Below are positions 1 to 12,777 of a stretch of DNA of 64,000 nucleotides, in pieces. Every line of letters begins with the position of its first letter. Positions within the stretch are counted from its first letter, which is position 1. Source of the stretch: Caenorhabditis remanei. Its lineage: Eukaryota > Nematoda > Chromadorea > Rhabditida > Rhabditidae. The translations under genes and the position numbers were made by a program. A model generated the notes under the pieces. The model ran no database searches, was not told the origin of the DNA, and saw only the letters and a program-made list of their open reading frames with translations. The DNA lies in the NCBI RefSeq assembly GCF_010183535.1, contig NC_071331.1, forward strand, positions 10,044,001 through 10,108,000, written 5' to 3'.

Positions 1-130
1 AGAGGGGGTTTTTTATAGGAAAAGGGTTTTTTCACAAAAAAATAATGAAATTTTCGAAATTTTTTTTCGAGATTTTTGGCTCGGAAACGCTGAAAAACTG
101 CAAATTTCGGTTGGTTTTCTCTGATTTTTT

Positions 131-335
131 GGGCTCCGAGACGTTTCGAAACCGTACGTTTGAAAACCGAGACACTTCGAAATGGGACGTTCCGAAATCA
201 TGATATTTTGGTACAAAAAGTGAAAAATTTGCTGAAAAATAAAGTTTTTTCAGTTTCGAAACGTCTGATTTTGAAATTTAGGGTTGCCAAATGACTCGGT
301 TTTCAAATGTTCGGTTTCGAAACGTCTCGGAGCCA
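131..335. repeat. Inverted repeat around GAGACGTTTCGAAACC
   Basis: A left arm (131-168) and a right arm (about 297-335) are near-perfect reverse complements, both containing GAGACGTTTCGAAACC or its complement. It probably is a small foldback element in the intron 3' of the last visible Tuba-like exon. No target duplication could be assigned. Confidence 0.6.
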
Positions 336-655
336 ATTTATACATTTTTCGCTGAAAATTCTCAAAAATTACGATTTTCGGTCGGTTTTTTGGTGAAAAA
401 CTTCCTAAATTTCAGTATTCTGATTCCTACTACTTTTCTGCAATTTTTCTTGGTTAAATTTGTCAAAAATCGAACATTTTGAACTTTTTTTCTGAAAAAT
501 TGAAATTCTTGGTTTTTGGTATCAAAATTTTCAGATTTTTCGTCGAATTCTGTCTGAAATAACTGGTTTTCAGCTGCTATTAAAAAAAATGTCATAAAAA
601 TGTTTTTTTTTCAAAAAAGTTCGGAAAAAATTGTTGAAAAACTATTTTTTGCTTC

Positions 656-791
656 TATTATCGAAATAAAAAAGTTCCGACATTTTTTCCTCGTCGGTGT
701 TTGCGGACTCAAGCCAAAATTATCAAATTTTGGCTTGAGTCCGCAAACACCGAGGGGGAAAAAATGTCGGAACTTTTTTGTTGCGACAATA
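656..791. mobile_element. Foldback MITE, TIR starting TATTATCG
   Basis: Two arms of about 66 bp meet at about 724-726 and form an almost perfect hairpin. The outer 33 bp (AAAAAAGTTCCGACATTTTT core) match the terminal repeats of the larger element at 39550-39850, so both belong to one family of nonautonomous DNA elements. It sits in an intron of the Tuba-like gene. Confidence 0.75.
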
Positions 792-844
792 AAAAGTCTA
801 AAAAAAATGTCCAAAAAAAAAGTCAATTTTCCGCCAAAACTCAC

Positions 845-3800
845 CGTTGTCAAATACTCGGTAACCTTCGGCAACTGCTGTTTCACCTGCGTATTCAACG
901 CCTCGTAGTCCTTCTGAATCTCCGCGAAATCTCTTTTCTGAAACAATTTCAGTTATTTTTCTGAAATTCTTAAATTCTCCTATTTCTCACCCCGCTGCCC
1001 TTCTCTTTCGTCCTCGACGCCTCGTAATCCATCAATTTGTCGTTTCTCTTCTTGATTAGTCTCTTCGGAATATTTCTCAACGCCTTCACAATATCATCTC
1101 GAATTTTCAGATTCACGTCATTCGCCCACAGTTTGATCGCGTGATTGAATGGCTGCAATTGGTGATCGATGTCGCCGTTTGAGAGTTGCTTTTTTCCTGG
1201 AAAATTGAGAAAAAAAATTAGAGAATTTCGTGATAAAATTCAGATTTCTGGTAGTTTTGACGATGAAAAACAATTTCCGAGCCGCGTCAGAGGCACGCCA
1301 GATACTCGTTTTTGAATTCTTGCTCAACTGGAAGTTTCGAAAACGCGTTCGAGGCGCACCAGGCTGATTCAATTTCATAAAATTTCCGTTGTCTGGCGCG
1401 CCTCAGCAGCGTTTCGGGCATTTTTGGTTTTTGAAGGAAAAATCGCGCGCCAGATTCGGACAGAGTTTACAATTTTGGAGTTTTCTGAAATCAGGCGCGC
1501 CTCAGACGCGTTACCAGCGGTTTTCAACTTTTATCAGATCCCATACCAAAATCAGTCATTTTTCCCGCTAAAACTGCCAAATTTTCAGCTTTTCAACCCT
1601 CAAACTCACTCGGCTCAACCAATTTCTTATGCATCAACACCCGCGTCTCATGGAACATCTTCTTTCGATAGATCACCAACATATAGTTGAATCGAACAAG
1701 TCGCCGCTCAGCACTATCCAACTCACATACAAGACGATCGAAGTCAGTGTCTCGGAGCTGGAAATATCATTTTTATAAGGGAGATTAAAAAATTTTGAAA
1801 AAATCACATATTATGAATTCATTTTTATCTGTGCATGGGAAGACCGCGCCGCACTCGCGCGGCGGCCACGCCCATTTCTTGCGGCAGTGTTCAAAAATGG
1901 AACGCAGCGTTAAAATGGGAGTGGGCGTGGCCGCCGCGCGAGTGCGGCGCGGTCTTCCCATGCACAGATAAAAATGAATTCATAATAACTAGCATCGTTT
2001 CGACGTCAAAAAAGTTATTCAGAAGCGGCTGGTGCACCTCAGACGCGTTTCGAAAGTCAATCTGAAGGTCTGGTGCGCCTTTGACGCGTTTTAAAAACCA
2101 TTCTGAAGGTCTGGTGCGTCTTTGACGCGTTTCGAAAGTCATTCTGAAAGTCTGGTGCGCCTTTGACGCGTTTTAAAAGCCATTCTGAAGGTTCTGGTGC
2201 GTCGGAGACGCGTTTTCACCAAAACCAACCGTTTCAAGTTTTCGAAAACCGGAAACAAAACTGGCTGGGGCGCTTTTGACGGTAAATAAAAAAAATTGAT
2301 AAAATCACATGGATGTTATTCTCGAGTGGTTGGTGCACCTTCGACGCGTTTTGAACAGTCTGGAATTCGAGAATCGCCGTCCAAAACCTCGAATTCAATT
2401 TTGAGACTGGCGCGCCTTTGACGCTTTATAAAGGTAGAATTTCAGCGTTTCAAAGGGCCAAAAATCCGGTTTTCCATCTGAAATTCTTACCAATTTAACG
2501 ACACCCAACGATGATCCCATTCGATACGTGAATCGATTCGATTTCTTTTTTAACGAGTGAAATGTCATCTTGGAAAGCATCTCACCGAATGTCTGCTTGT
2601 CGTCGGACATGTATTTTTGAGCTGAAAAATAGATATATTTGCGTGAAAATCTAGAAGAAATGAGGCAAAAAGAGGGAAGAAACTGCACTAAGTAAGCCAA
2701 TATCCAGCATTTCTTAGAATCTCTGCGAGCTTCTCTGCCGTCTCTCATAGTCACACACTATTTTCGACGAAGCTCCGCCCCCATTATGACTCATTGTTCG
2801 TTATGCTCGGATTACAGAGAATTAGCAATGATAATCTAGGAGAATCTACAACAAATCGAGATTTTGAGAAGGAAATTGCTTCATTTTTTTTCTTTTTTTT
2901 GCGTTAATGAAGCTAATTTCAGATGCTACAAGTCTGAAAACCTACTCAATTCTTTCCTCCGCTTCGACTCGTTCATCTTCTGTCCGAGATTTGACATTTG
3001 TTTGATCGCTTCCGTTAGTTTCGGGTGATCCGTGTGGACGAGAGGTGTTAGCTGGAAATATCATTGAGTTTTCATTGAAAATTGAAAAACACATGGCTGG
3101 CACCCTTTTAAATCAAAAAAGTTATTCCGAAGCGGCTGGTGCACCTCGGACGCGTTTTTGAACAAGTAAACCGTCTGGTGTGCCTTTCATTCTTCAAATT
3201 CTGACTTTAAGCATCTGGCGCGCCTTTGACGCGTTTTTTAGTCTTCCGGGAGATTCTGGTGCGTCGGGGACACGGTTTTACCAAAACCAACTGAATGCTC
3301 GCTTCAAGTTTTTCAAATACCGAAAGCACAACTGGATGGCGCGCCTTTGACGCTTTATAAACTAACTCGAAGCATCTGGTGCGCCTTTGACGCTTCAGCA
3401 ACTACCTTTATGCGGCTGGTGCACCTTTCACGCGTTTTAAAAGTCGTTCTGGAAATTCTGGGGCACCGCGGGCGCGTTTTGAAAAAGTAAATACTCAGGA
3501 ATTCGAGAATCGTCGTCGAAAAGCTCGAATTCAGTTTTGTGGCTGGCGCGCCTTTGACGCTTTAAAAACTAACTTGAAGCGTCTGGTGCGCTTTGACGCT
3601 TCAAAGACTGATTTGAAGCGTCTGGTGCGCCTTCGGCGCGTTTTACAAGTCATTCTGAAGGTCTGGAGCGCCTTTGACGCGATGTACAATATTCCGGAGT
3701 TTTCATTCTCAAAAACCGAAAACACTGCCGGCTGGGGCGCCTTTCACGCTTCAAATACTAACTTGAAGCGTCTGGTGCTATTTTTGTTCAAAAGGAAATC

Positions 3801-6800
3801 TGGCGCACCTTTGGCGTGCTTCTGAAGCGATTTTCCACCTCTTACCTTGACAATTTCATTCAAAAACAGTGGATATTTAGTCGCTCTCTGTATGGGTCGT
3901 GACACCGCCGTCGGTCCGTCTATCACCACTGAACCACCTTCTCGCATTCGTTTCACAATATCTTGCAGTGCGGATTCCATCGTTTTCTCGTGTTTCTGAA
4001 GGGAATTCTATCGATTTTAAGCTGAAAATTCTGAAATTTTTGAATTACCGCCGAATTGGTCAACGCGTTGATGTGCTCGATATTTCTGAAATAGAATCCA
4101 TAAATCTGGGCGAACGGTTTTCGGAGTTGAAGGAAACAAGCGCCGATTTGTTGGGCGTCTTGTGGTTTGACTGGAAATTTTTTGAATTTTTAGTGTGAAA
4201 AAAATTGGAAAATTTGAAACGAACTCTGCTCATTGGTGAGAAGTTGAACGAGATTCGCGGAGAGTTGAACGATTTGTGCACATCCATTTTTCAGAATTAC
4301 TTTTTGTTTTTGGTTGAGAAGTGGAGTGTTGTCAACAGCCTGCAAAAAATGAATAATAGAGAGTTGGGAGGGAAATAACGCGTCAAAGGCACGCCAGAAC
4401 TTAGAAAAATCACAATTTTATCGTAATTATGTGAAGTTTCATTTGAAAACACTGGTCTGGCGTTCCTTCGGCGCGTTTCTGATCGAAAAGTATTTAGAAA
4501 AACGGTATTTCTGTCGAAGCTCCAGTTATCAGAATTTCAGTTTTTCTTCAGAATAATTTTAACGATTATGAAACTAAAACGCGTCTGAGGCGCGCCAGAT
4601 TTCACAAAACTTCAAAAATTTGCTCTAAATTCAAACTACATCGAAATCTTGCGCGCCTGTCACGCGATTTTTCATTCAAAAATCAAAAATGTCAGAAACG
4701 CTGCTAAGGTGCGCCAGACAATCGAAATTTTCAAAAATTGAATCAGACTGGCGCACCTCCAGCAAGATTTCAAATGTACGAGAGTCTGGCGTGTCTCTGA
4801 CGCGCGGTTTTCTTCACCAAATAAGTCAATTTTTCGGCAAAAAACGGGCCTGAGGCGCGCCAGCTCGATCATAGCAATCTGGCGTGCCTTGGCTGCGTTT
4901 CAACAGCATTTCGTGGGTAAAAACTTGTTTTTCCGTGCTTGTTGCTCATTTTGATCGGTTTTTATTTTCGAAAATTGTTAATATTTCAGAAAAATGAGCA
5001 ATTTTCAAAAAAAATCTCTCCGGTTTTCGCATTATTTCTCCAAAAACTAACCTCAGTATACGAATTGATGTCACTAATAAACTGCAACTCGGAACTAATC
5101 AATTCCTCAATAATTCTGCATCGTTTATCCTCATCATTCGATGCTCCCTCGGTGGCCGATATCAATCCAATCTCGAAATCACTGGCAGATTGAATCACAC
5201 CTCCACCTCCTCCACCACTGTTGGGAACAGTGGGTGCCACTCGTCCATCCATTCCAAACATATCTCCAATATTCCCTAAATCTGTAGTCGGCGACTGGAT
5301 TGAGCTCTGTTTCGGAGGCGGTGGTCGAGCGGGAGCGGACGTTTTGGACAACTGAACAGGGGCTATCCATTCCTCTCCAAATGTCGCCCAACTCTGTGAT
5401 GGTTTCGATGAAGACGTTGATGACGTGGCACCAGCGTTGGGATCTCCGAAAGTCGCCCAATCGGTGCTACTGGAAGTGGTTCCAGTTCTTGTGAGTCTCC
5501 AGTCAGATGACGATTCGGCGTTCGAGATGAACGAGGAGCGGTTGTTCGAGGTTCCGAACTGCAAAAATAGGAAATTTTTGGGAAAATTGAGAGGGGCTGG
5601 CGCACCGTAGGCGCGTATTTTTGGGCAGGAAAACTTGTAGCTGGGGCGCCTTGGACGCGTTTTGAAATTTAAATATGGAAAAATTACTCTGGCGCACCGT
5701 GGGCGCGTTTTTTGGAAAGAAAAAAGCTTGAACCTGATCCTGAGACTGATGTCATTAGGACACGTTTTTAGAGATAAGAAGCGTATCTGGCGCGCCTTGA
5801 ACGCGTTTTAAATACGAAAAGATTACTCTGGCGTACCTTGAACGCGTTTTCAAGAAAAGAAGTTCTGGCGCACGTAAGTCGCGTATTTCAACGTTTTCGA
5901 CCTCTAAAAATCTCAAAACATGCACATTTTAAAACGAAAATTTGGCTGAAAATGTGGTGTTTTCGAAAAAAAAGGCGCGCCTCAGACGCGATTTTCAAGA
6001 TTTTCGAACTGAAAATCTTGAAAAATACGCATTTTTAATAGAAAATTAGCAGAAAATTCGGTTTTATCAAGGAAAAAAGGTCGAAATCTGGTTTTTGACA
6101 CCTGATTCCTGAAGTTTTACGTTGAAATCCGCAAGCTGGCGCACCTCTGACGCATTTCGAAAAGGGAGGTGGCTCTGGCGCGCCTTTGACGCGTTTCCGA
6201 TATATTCAAGTGTCTGGCGCGCCTAAGACGCATATTTCAAGGTTTTCGAACTGAACATCGCGAAAATTCCCATTTTAGAGGGAAAATGAGCTGAAAACTC
6301 GGTTTTTTTCGAGGAAAAATTATCAAAATTTGAAACATTATGCTGTAAAATCGATCTGGCGCACCTCTGACGCGTTTTTTGAACGGAAAGTTGCTCTTGC
6401 GCACAGAAGGCGCGTTTTTGGAAACAAAAATCTTGTTCTCTGGGGCGCGTTATTTAATTAAAGAGGTTCTGGCGCGCCTTTGACGCGTTTCCGATATTTT
6501 TAAGTGTCTGGCGCGCCTCAAACGTGTATTTCATGGTTTTCCTACTGAAAATCTCAAAATTTCAGATTTTCAAGAGAAAATGAGCTGAAATGTTGGTTTT
6601 TTTCAAGAAAAAAGTCGGCTGGCGCACCTCTGACGCATTTTCCTCCCTACAACTAACCGAAAACTCATTCCCAGTGCCTCCCGTCCCTCGTCTCGCTCCC
6701 GATTGATTATCATCGTCTTCCTCGTCCAAATAGACCTCCAAGAATCCGACAGGCACGATTCCAGTCTTCTCCGTATCCGGATCCTTACACATCACCCATT

Positions 6801-9800
6801 CATCATTGACCATTCGTAACACTCTTACAGTATCCCCGGCGTTTACAGTCAACTCATCACCCTGACGTCCTGTGAACGCGTGACGAACGCTGGCAATTCC
6901 GATTCCATCTTGTTCAGTGCCCGTCGTCGATCGTCGATGATTCTGAATCGAGGCGGCGTCGTCATCGGGTAAATCGACAATGATTTGAACGAATGAGGCG
7001 GGAAACATTCCGACACGAGCGGAGCCGACGGAACCCTCGAGCCATTCCGAATCGATACGACGGTGGAGATTGATGATCTCGTCGGCGGAGAAGGAGAGCT
7101 CATTCGCGAATTCTCCTCTGGAAAATGGGAAAATTTGGTGAAAATTTTATTAGAAAACGGGGTTCTTTTCAAAATTCGATAGTCTGTCGCGCCTTTGACG
7201 CGGAATTTTTTCATGAACAAGAATCCACTTATTCTGAGAAAGTTTTCCAATTAAAAACTAATGATTTCCGCAATTTTCGATAGAAATTGTCGCGTTTTAA
7301 TTTGAGAATCGGTTAGGCTGGCGCGCCTTTGACGCATTTTTATAAAATTTGCAAGTCTGGCGCGCCTTTGACGCGGAATCTTTTTTTGAACAAGAATTCG
7401 CTCATTCTGAGAAGATTTCCAGCACAAATCGATTGATTTCCGCGATTTTTGACAGAAATTGTCACATTTTAATTTGAAAATTGGTTAGGCTGGCGCGCCT
7501 TTTGTCTAGGATTCCAGGTGGAGTAATGGTAAGCAAATCGACATATTTCTAGAAATGAGAATTTTTCGATATTTGAGATGAAAATATCGAATTCTGAAAA
7601 TTTTTCTTGTCAGAAACGGATTCTTTAGAGAAATCCAGGTAAACTGACGCGAATTCGTCTCAAGACTCTAGGCGAGTATTTTGAGAGGAAAAATCGATTT
7701 TTAAACAAGTTTCGGTAACGAATATGATTATTTCATCAGAAAATCAAATTTTTCGTCAGAAATCTAATTAAAGTCTGATGAAAACCGTGGAATTCGGACA
7801 GAAAATTGGCTCAAAATACGCGATTAATCATCAAAAAAATCTGGCGCACCTCAGGCGCGTTTTAAAATTTAAATACGGGAAAAAAGGCTCTGGCGCACTG
7901 TAGGCGCGCTTTTTTGGAAATCGAACTGAAATCTAAAGTAGGGCGCGTTTTTGGTAAGAAGCGTATCTGGCGCGCCTTGGACGCGTTTTTTGAACGCAGT
8001 TTTCAAGTAGAGCTTCTGGCGCGCCTTGGACGCGTTTCCGATCCCGTTGAGTTTCTGGCGCGCCTAAGACGCGTATTCTAAAGTTTTCAAACTGAAAATC
8101 TCGAAAAACGCACATTTTTAAAAAGAAAAATGAGCTGAAATTTTGTTTTTCCAATTTTTCAAGAAAACTCACTTAAAATCGAAAACCGCTCTTGCATAGG
8201 GCGACACCGCATAATTCGAAATGACCGCCCGTTGCGTCGGCGTTCGAAACTTGACATCTGCTTCGCTGAAATCCGTTGTAAACGATGGTTTCATCTGATC
8301 TATCGATTGATTTTCAGTTTCCGATGGAACATTCAAATTCACCAAATATCCTTCCGGTAACAATCCACGTCGTCCGATTTGAACGGCGTTATCATTCACC
8401 AGATATCCGTCGAGATATCCCGAATTCGACGCCGATGGTTTTGCTACTGAAAATTTCGAAAAATTGGCATTTTTTACTCAATTTTCGGGTCAAAAAAGTA
8501 CAAAAAACGGTAAAAATCGAAGAAAATTCATACCAAATATTGAAAACGGAGCAAATGAGAGATCATCGGAGCGAATAGATGTATACGGGTCAACTGAGCA
8601 GTATATTTGTTCCCCGGGAAGTCTAAAAATGCAATTTTTTGGAGATTTTGCGTGGAAATTTTGGATTTTTAGACTCAAAAAATAGAATTTTTCTGAGAAA
8701 AAATTGATTGAAAGTTCTTTTTTCACAGAAAAATGTTATTTTGGGAATGTTTTTCTCGAAAAATTACATTTTTGAGGAAAAATGAGTAAAAACGCGCTCG
8801 AGGCGCGCCAGCATAATTCTTGAAAACAACTTTTTCCGTTGTCTGGTGCGCCTCAGCAGCGTTTCTGGTTTTTTTTTGAGTTTTTTAAAACAGGGTTTTC
8901 TAGTGATTTTTGAGTCAAAATAGCTCGAAAATCACAATTTTGGTATGGAAATTTGACACTTTCGGGTTGAAATGATGATTTTTTTTCCGAAAAATCGAAA
9001 AAAAATCAATTTTTCCCCGAAAAATCGACGGAATCGACTACTTTTTAGCTCTTTTTTTCCAGAAAGTTTTAAATACAATTAATAAACCTTTTCGGATCGA
9101 CGATAGGCAATGTGAGAACTTTGGGAACCCGTCCGGCAGCCCCCTCGATTGTTTCAATGTGACACCTAAATTAGGGATTTAATTTGAAAAATTAGTTAAT
9201 TAGTAGTTAATTACTTGATTTATTAAGGTTAGAAGGTCAATGTGGTTTGGGAGATTTTCTTTATTCGAAAAAGTTGAAAATTGACATTTTCAGATACCTC
9301 AGATTCCAGAAAACTGTATTTCAAAAAAAAAACTGAAAATTAAAATTTCAGATATTTCAATACCATTTTCAGCATATTGTGCAAATCGTGAGAAAATCAC
9401 GTGGATTTTGCAAAAATCTTCAAAGATTGGCTGTAAATTTCTAGACCCCCCCCCCCTCTTTATCTCATTTCCCAAAACTTTTTTAATTAAGAGAGAAATC
9501 GGGAATTCCCGAGGCGTAGCCACGATATCTTTGTATATACGGGCAAACAAGAAATAAACGAATTTCTTCATGTCGAGAGAAAGGAATAGAGAGGAGGAAA
9601 AGAAGAATGGGAAAGTGCATTGAATTGCTTTTGCATATGTCACCAGGTGTTTTGAGATTCGAATTGGGAAGGAGAGTGGGAAAATTGACTAATAAAATGA
9701 CGGAGCCTTTTTCACGTACATTCAGCCTTAACCTATGCAAACGCGCTCTGTTGAGAAAAATCGCTTACCTAAACTTTTTTGTTTAAACTGAAAAACTTTG

Positions 9801-11108
9801 TAAAGAAATAGTTTTAAGGAGAAATATAATCGAAAAAGGCCAATTTTTTGACAAAACAAAAAATATCAAAAAATTGAAATTTAGGCGTCAAATAATATTA
9901 CCAAAATGTAGTCTCAACAAAGCGCGTTTGCATAGGTTAAGGCTGAATGTACGTGTTTTTCAACGATATGGGAAACGCTATCTATGCAAACACGCTCTAA
10001 AATTTTAATCTTCCAAAAGGAATTTTTGAGATACGTCAAAATTTTAAATTTCCACTTTTTTCTCATTAGAGCGTGTTCGCATTGGTAGCGTTTGCCATAT
10101 CGTGTGCGAAGGTGGAATAACGAAAATATACTAAAAATCGTTATTAACTGAAGTATCTGATTCATATAAAAAGGTCACTAACTCATCAATAATTCATCAC
10201 GATTGGGATTCAATTAGCATAATTAGGTACATAATTTAAGTATTGGAAACTGACTGATCTAGAAAATGAGGGTAAACTACTGAGACTTTCGACTGAAATT
10301 TCTTAATTTTTAGAGGTTTCAGCAGCATTGGATAGTTTAAATTCTTAAAATTCAAAAATTCAAGAATTCCTACAATATAGTTTAAATGCTGCTGAACCAC
10401 TGAAAATTAAGAATTTCAGACAAAAATCTCGGTAGTTTTTTCTAGATTTCAGTATATCTGAACGTGTCAGTTTCCAATACTTAATTATGAACCTAATTAT
10501 GCTAATTATGCTAATCTACTGTAGAATTTACTTAAAATGTCTTATACGTCGTCTTTGACAGAAACCGAGCTGAAAGTGCCGGTTTTTCGATTTGGCCAGA
10601 AAAAAATCTCTTGAATTTTGATCTCTCAGAATCCTAGCTTTTTCAAAAATCTACTTCTGAAAATGTCAATTTTGAATGGAAAGATGCGAAAAAACTCAAT
10701 TTTCAAGTGAAAAATAGTTGAAAATAAAAAATTTCCAAGAATTCTAAGCTAAAATCTCGGTATTTCGGCAAAAATTACTCATTTTAGACCTAAAAATACA
10801 AGAAAAAGGGCTAAAAATCGTGAAAAGTTTTATAAAACAGCTCCTTTTGATACGGAATTTCTTGAATTTTTAACGGAAAAATTACCATTTTTCACAACTT
10901 TTTCCACTTTTTCGAGTAAAAAACCTCCCAAACCACACATCTTTCTCTTCTCAATCTTCTTAACTAAAAATTAATAAAATCTTAAATAAAATTCCCACCA
11001 ATCACCGTCCTCTCTGATAAGCTTAACAATCTGATCTTGTGCTACAGAACACCTCGTTTCTGGATCTTGTGTAGCATTTGAGATTCTCACCCACACCAAG
11101 AAGGCCAT
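845..11108 (-). CDS. Tuba/DNMBP-like SH3-DH-BAR scaffold RhoGEF (3' end beyond window)
   Basis: Multi-exon gene read from ATG 11108 leftwards. Exons: 11108-10999, 9165-9088, 8622-8534, 8446-8173, 7117-6658, 5558-5052, 4339-4225, 4170-4049, 3995-3846, 3051-2946, 2621-2491, 1757-1610, 1196-991, 937-845 (863 codons, all phases match). SH3 domains lie at about residues 1-60, 65-125, 178-238 and 262-330, for example ARAVFDFK...[10 protein letters not shown] Ser/Pro-rich linker has two WATFG motifs and a Pro stretch (ARPPPPK). The DH (RhoGEF) domain spans about 490-680, with [16 protein letters not shown] as its conserved C-terminal helix. A BAR domain begins near 690 ([28 protein letters not shown]). 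Four N-terminal SH3s then DH then BAR is the architecture of vertebrate Tuba (DNMBP), a Cdc42 GEF linking dynamin and actin regulators at membranes. The end of the BAR domain and the expected C-terminal SH3 exons must lie left of position 1. A TTTCCAG acceptor 5 nt upstream of the ATG may be a trans-splice site. Introns carry a minisatellite and palindromic MITEs. Family call is firm; one-to-one orthology is inferred. Confidence 0.9.
1270..8870. repeat. Dispersed GC-rich ~40-bp minisatellite confined to introns of the Tuba-like gene
   Basis: About 60 degenerate copies, counted by eye, of a 20-22 bp core close to CTGGCGCGCCTTTGACGCGT followed by TTT and about 20 bp of AT-rich spacer. In dense parts the period is 39-42 bp (cores start near 2030, 2069, 2110, 2151, 2193; another run is 3335-3809). 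Most copies face the + strand; a few are inverted (near 1287, 1341, 4377, 4579, 4692, 4849, 8790). All lie in introns of the Tuba-like gene and none was seen right of 8.9 kb. The GC-rich core contrasts with the AT-rich host intron and produces spurious ORFs. Confidence 0.85.
1811..1985. mobile_element. Foldback MITE with GC-rich inner arms
   Basis: Inverted arms of about 65 bp start at TTATGAATTCATTTTTATC and run through a GC-rich stretch (CGCGCCGCACTCGCGCGGCG) around a loop of about 45 bp. It is entirely inside an intron of the Tuba-like gene and distinct in sequence from the surrounding minisatellite. Confidence 0.75.
8450..9075. other. A/T-cluster-rich (PATC-like) intron DNA
   Basis: Runs of 3-7 A or T recur roughly every helical turn through this intron (also 1-600 and 10560-10920). 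This resembles the periodic An/Tn clusters described in Caenorhabditis germline genes. Periodicity was judged by eye only. Confidence 0.4.
9446..9456. repeat. C11 homopolymer tract
   Basis: Uninterrupted run of 11 C, giving a G-quadruplex-capable tract on the minus strand, within intron 1 of the Tuba-like gene. Confidence 0.8.
9713..9955. mobile_element. Foldback element with ATGCAAACGCGCTC arms
   Basis: The left arm (9713-9757) is the reverse complement of the right arm (9912-9955). Both carry a GCGCGTTTGCAT core also present in the elements at 9964-10102 and 34251-34722. The centre is AT-rich. It lies in intron 1 of the Tuba-like gene. Confidence 0.75.
9964..10102. mobile_element. Second foldback element, related arms
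   Basis: Arms of about 37 bp (CGATATGGGAAACGCTATCT... and its complement) flank an AT-rich centre. It starts 8 bp after the preceding foldback and shares its ATGCAAACxCGCTCTAA core, so the two are either nested or tandem members of one family. Confidence 0.7.
10213..10511. mobile_element. Foldback element with TTAGCATAATTAGG termini
   Basis: Long imperfect palindrome: TTAGCATAATTAGGTxCATAAT and GTATTGGAAACTGAC on the left recur inverted at 10470-10511. The arms run about 140 bp. It lies in intron 1 of the Tuba-like gene. Confidence 0.7.
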
Positions 11109-12680
11109 TTTTCTGGAAATATCGACAATATTGGGTGCGTTTGTTGGTTTTAGTGGTGAGAATAGACAAAAAAAAAGAAATTTAGTTGAAAAATGGCAAA
11201 ATTTTCACCAAATTTCTTTTCTAAACCCATTTGTTTATAAATATCGATTATTGTTATTGCTAGACGAACCGAATGATTAAATTTCATCACTTTTCCAACA
11301 GAAACTAAACAAATTAATAAGAAAATAAACATCGGGGAACCACTCAGAGACCATTCACCAATTTTTTCTCTTTTTTCCACATTTTTCCCTCATTTTCAAC
11401 TAAAAATTGGTTAATTCAAAAAGTTCTTCTGCATCGGATATGAAAAATCGATATTTTTCATCGAAGAAGAAGAGAAAAAGAATGCGTGCGACGCCGCCGC
11501 CGGCCGGCTTCATGAAGGAAGGAGACAAGTGCGCTCTACTGGACACGTGTACACTTGTCATCCAACGGAGACCGAAAATGAAAATAGTGTGTGCTCGACG
11601 ATGAAATTGAGGGAATTAGATGAGGAAGTGCCCCGAAAATGAAAGAAAAATGAAAGAAAAATGAAGAAAAAAATTATTATTTAATTATCTGCACTTTTGC
11701 GTCGGCGTGTATAAAAGTTTCGGGAGGGAAAGATTACGGTTTAATTATAGCGGAATTTGGCGTTTTCGGCTGAAAATCAATGAAAACTCACAAAGAGTAA
11801 GTAATTTCAGTCTGAAAATCTTATTTTTCAACAAAAAACTGCAAAAAAAAAACTTTTTTTCCAGTAAAAAATTATTTTCTTACAAAAAGTTGTGCGTTTT
11901 TGCGTGGATTACTGTAATTTGCACTTTACTGAAAATTAACCAAATTTCCAAGTGAAAAAGGAAGTTTTTTCGCAAAACACGAAATAAACAAAGCCAATTT
12001 TCAATCAAAAAATGTACGAAAACAATAATTCGCTTTATTTTTCTTCCAAAAAATTTTTTTTCAGAATTTTGGAGATAAAAAGTTTTTCAAGGGGGAACGA
12101 CAGTTTTTGTTTATTTTCAAATTCTGCAAACCAATATTATTTATTATCAGTTACGTTATCAATGTTCGCGGAGTTAATATTGCTGGAAAAATTAGCAGTT
12201 TTTGACAATAAAAAATTATATAGTATGATAAATGCGCTCTAATGATAAAATTTTAAAAGATACAAAAATATCTGAAATCCCAAATATTGTAAAGGCAGTA
12301 AGTCTATCAATTCACTCAAGATTTGTGGAACACGAGAAACTGCAAAAAATTTGAAATTTAGACACACACAGAGGTCCGAGGCGTAAGGTCCGCAACGAAA
12401 AGATTTGATGTTTTTCCAAGTCGCGTTGCGTGTGCATAGCGGTTTTCATTAAAAAATACGTCAAATATAAGCAAAGTTTGAATTTGGCACTCAGCCAAGT
12501 CTTTTTGGCACCGTGCCAACCGTTGTGCAATGGAGCGTTACGCTGTGGCTGTGACTTTCGTTTGGTTCTGATAATAATTCCAAATCTTGGTTAACAAGAA
12601 GTATGCGCGAATCGACGAGAAAAAACAAAATTGTTTCTTCATTTTTGTATTTCACGCACTCAAAAATCCGTGACCCTCTG
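11109..12680. other. Intergenic region upstream of the Tuba-like gene
   Basis: Divergent intergenic space between the Tuba-like gene (minus) and the first secreted-protein copy (plus). AT-rich, apart from a GC-rich patch at 11490-11510. I see no convincing exon; the short open frames here lack splice or family support. Confidence 0.5.
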
Positions 12681-12683
12681 CTC

Positions 12684-12723
12684 CTGATAAGAATCTTTTA
12701 CCCTCATTTCCTGGCTATATAAG
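12684..12723 (+). promoter_or_regulatory. GATA site plus TATA box of secreted-protein copy 1
   Basis: CTGATAAGA (12684-12692) matches the TGATAA site bound by intestinal GATA factors such as ELT-2. TATATAAG (12716-12723) is a TATA box 55-62 bp before the ATG. Copies 2 and 3 have the same arrangement with more GATA sites. Confidence 0.65.
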
Positions 12724-12777
12724 GCTTCCTCTTCTATCAAAACAGTCACTTTCGATTTGATTCGACACTTGCCAACA

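Noticed and set aside
878..885. Exact CTGTTTCA on the + strand in the first 17 kb
   Set aside because: It lies inside a coding exon of the Tuba-like gene, antisense to its Gln-Val-Lys-Gln-Gln codons; one hit is about what chance gives here.
2395..3980. Open frames rich in KARQP/KGAPD-type repeats
   Set aside because: They are translations of the GC-rich intron minisatellite and have no exon signals.
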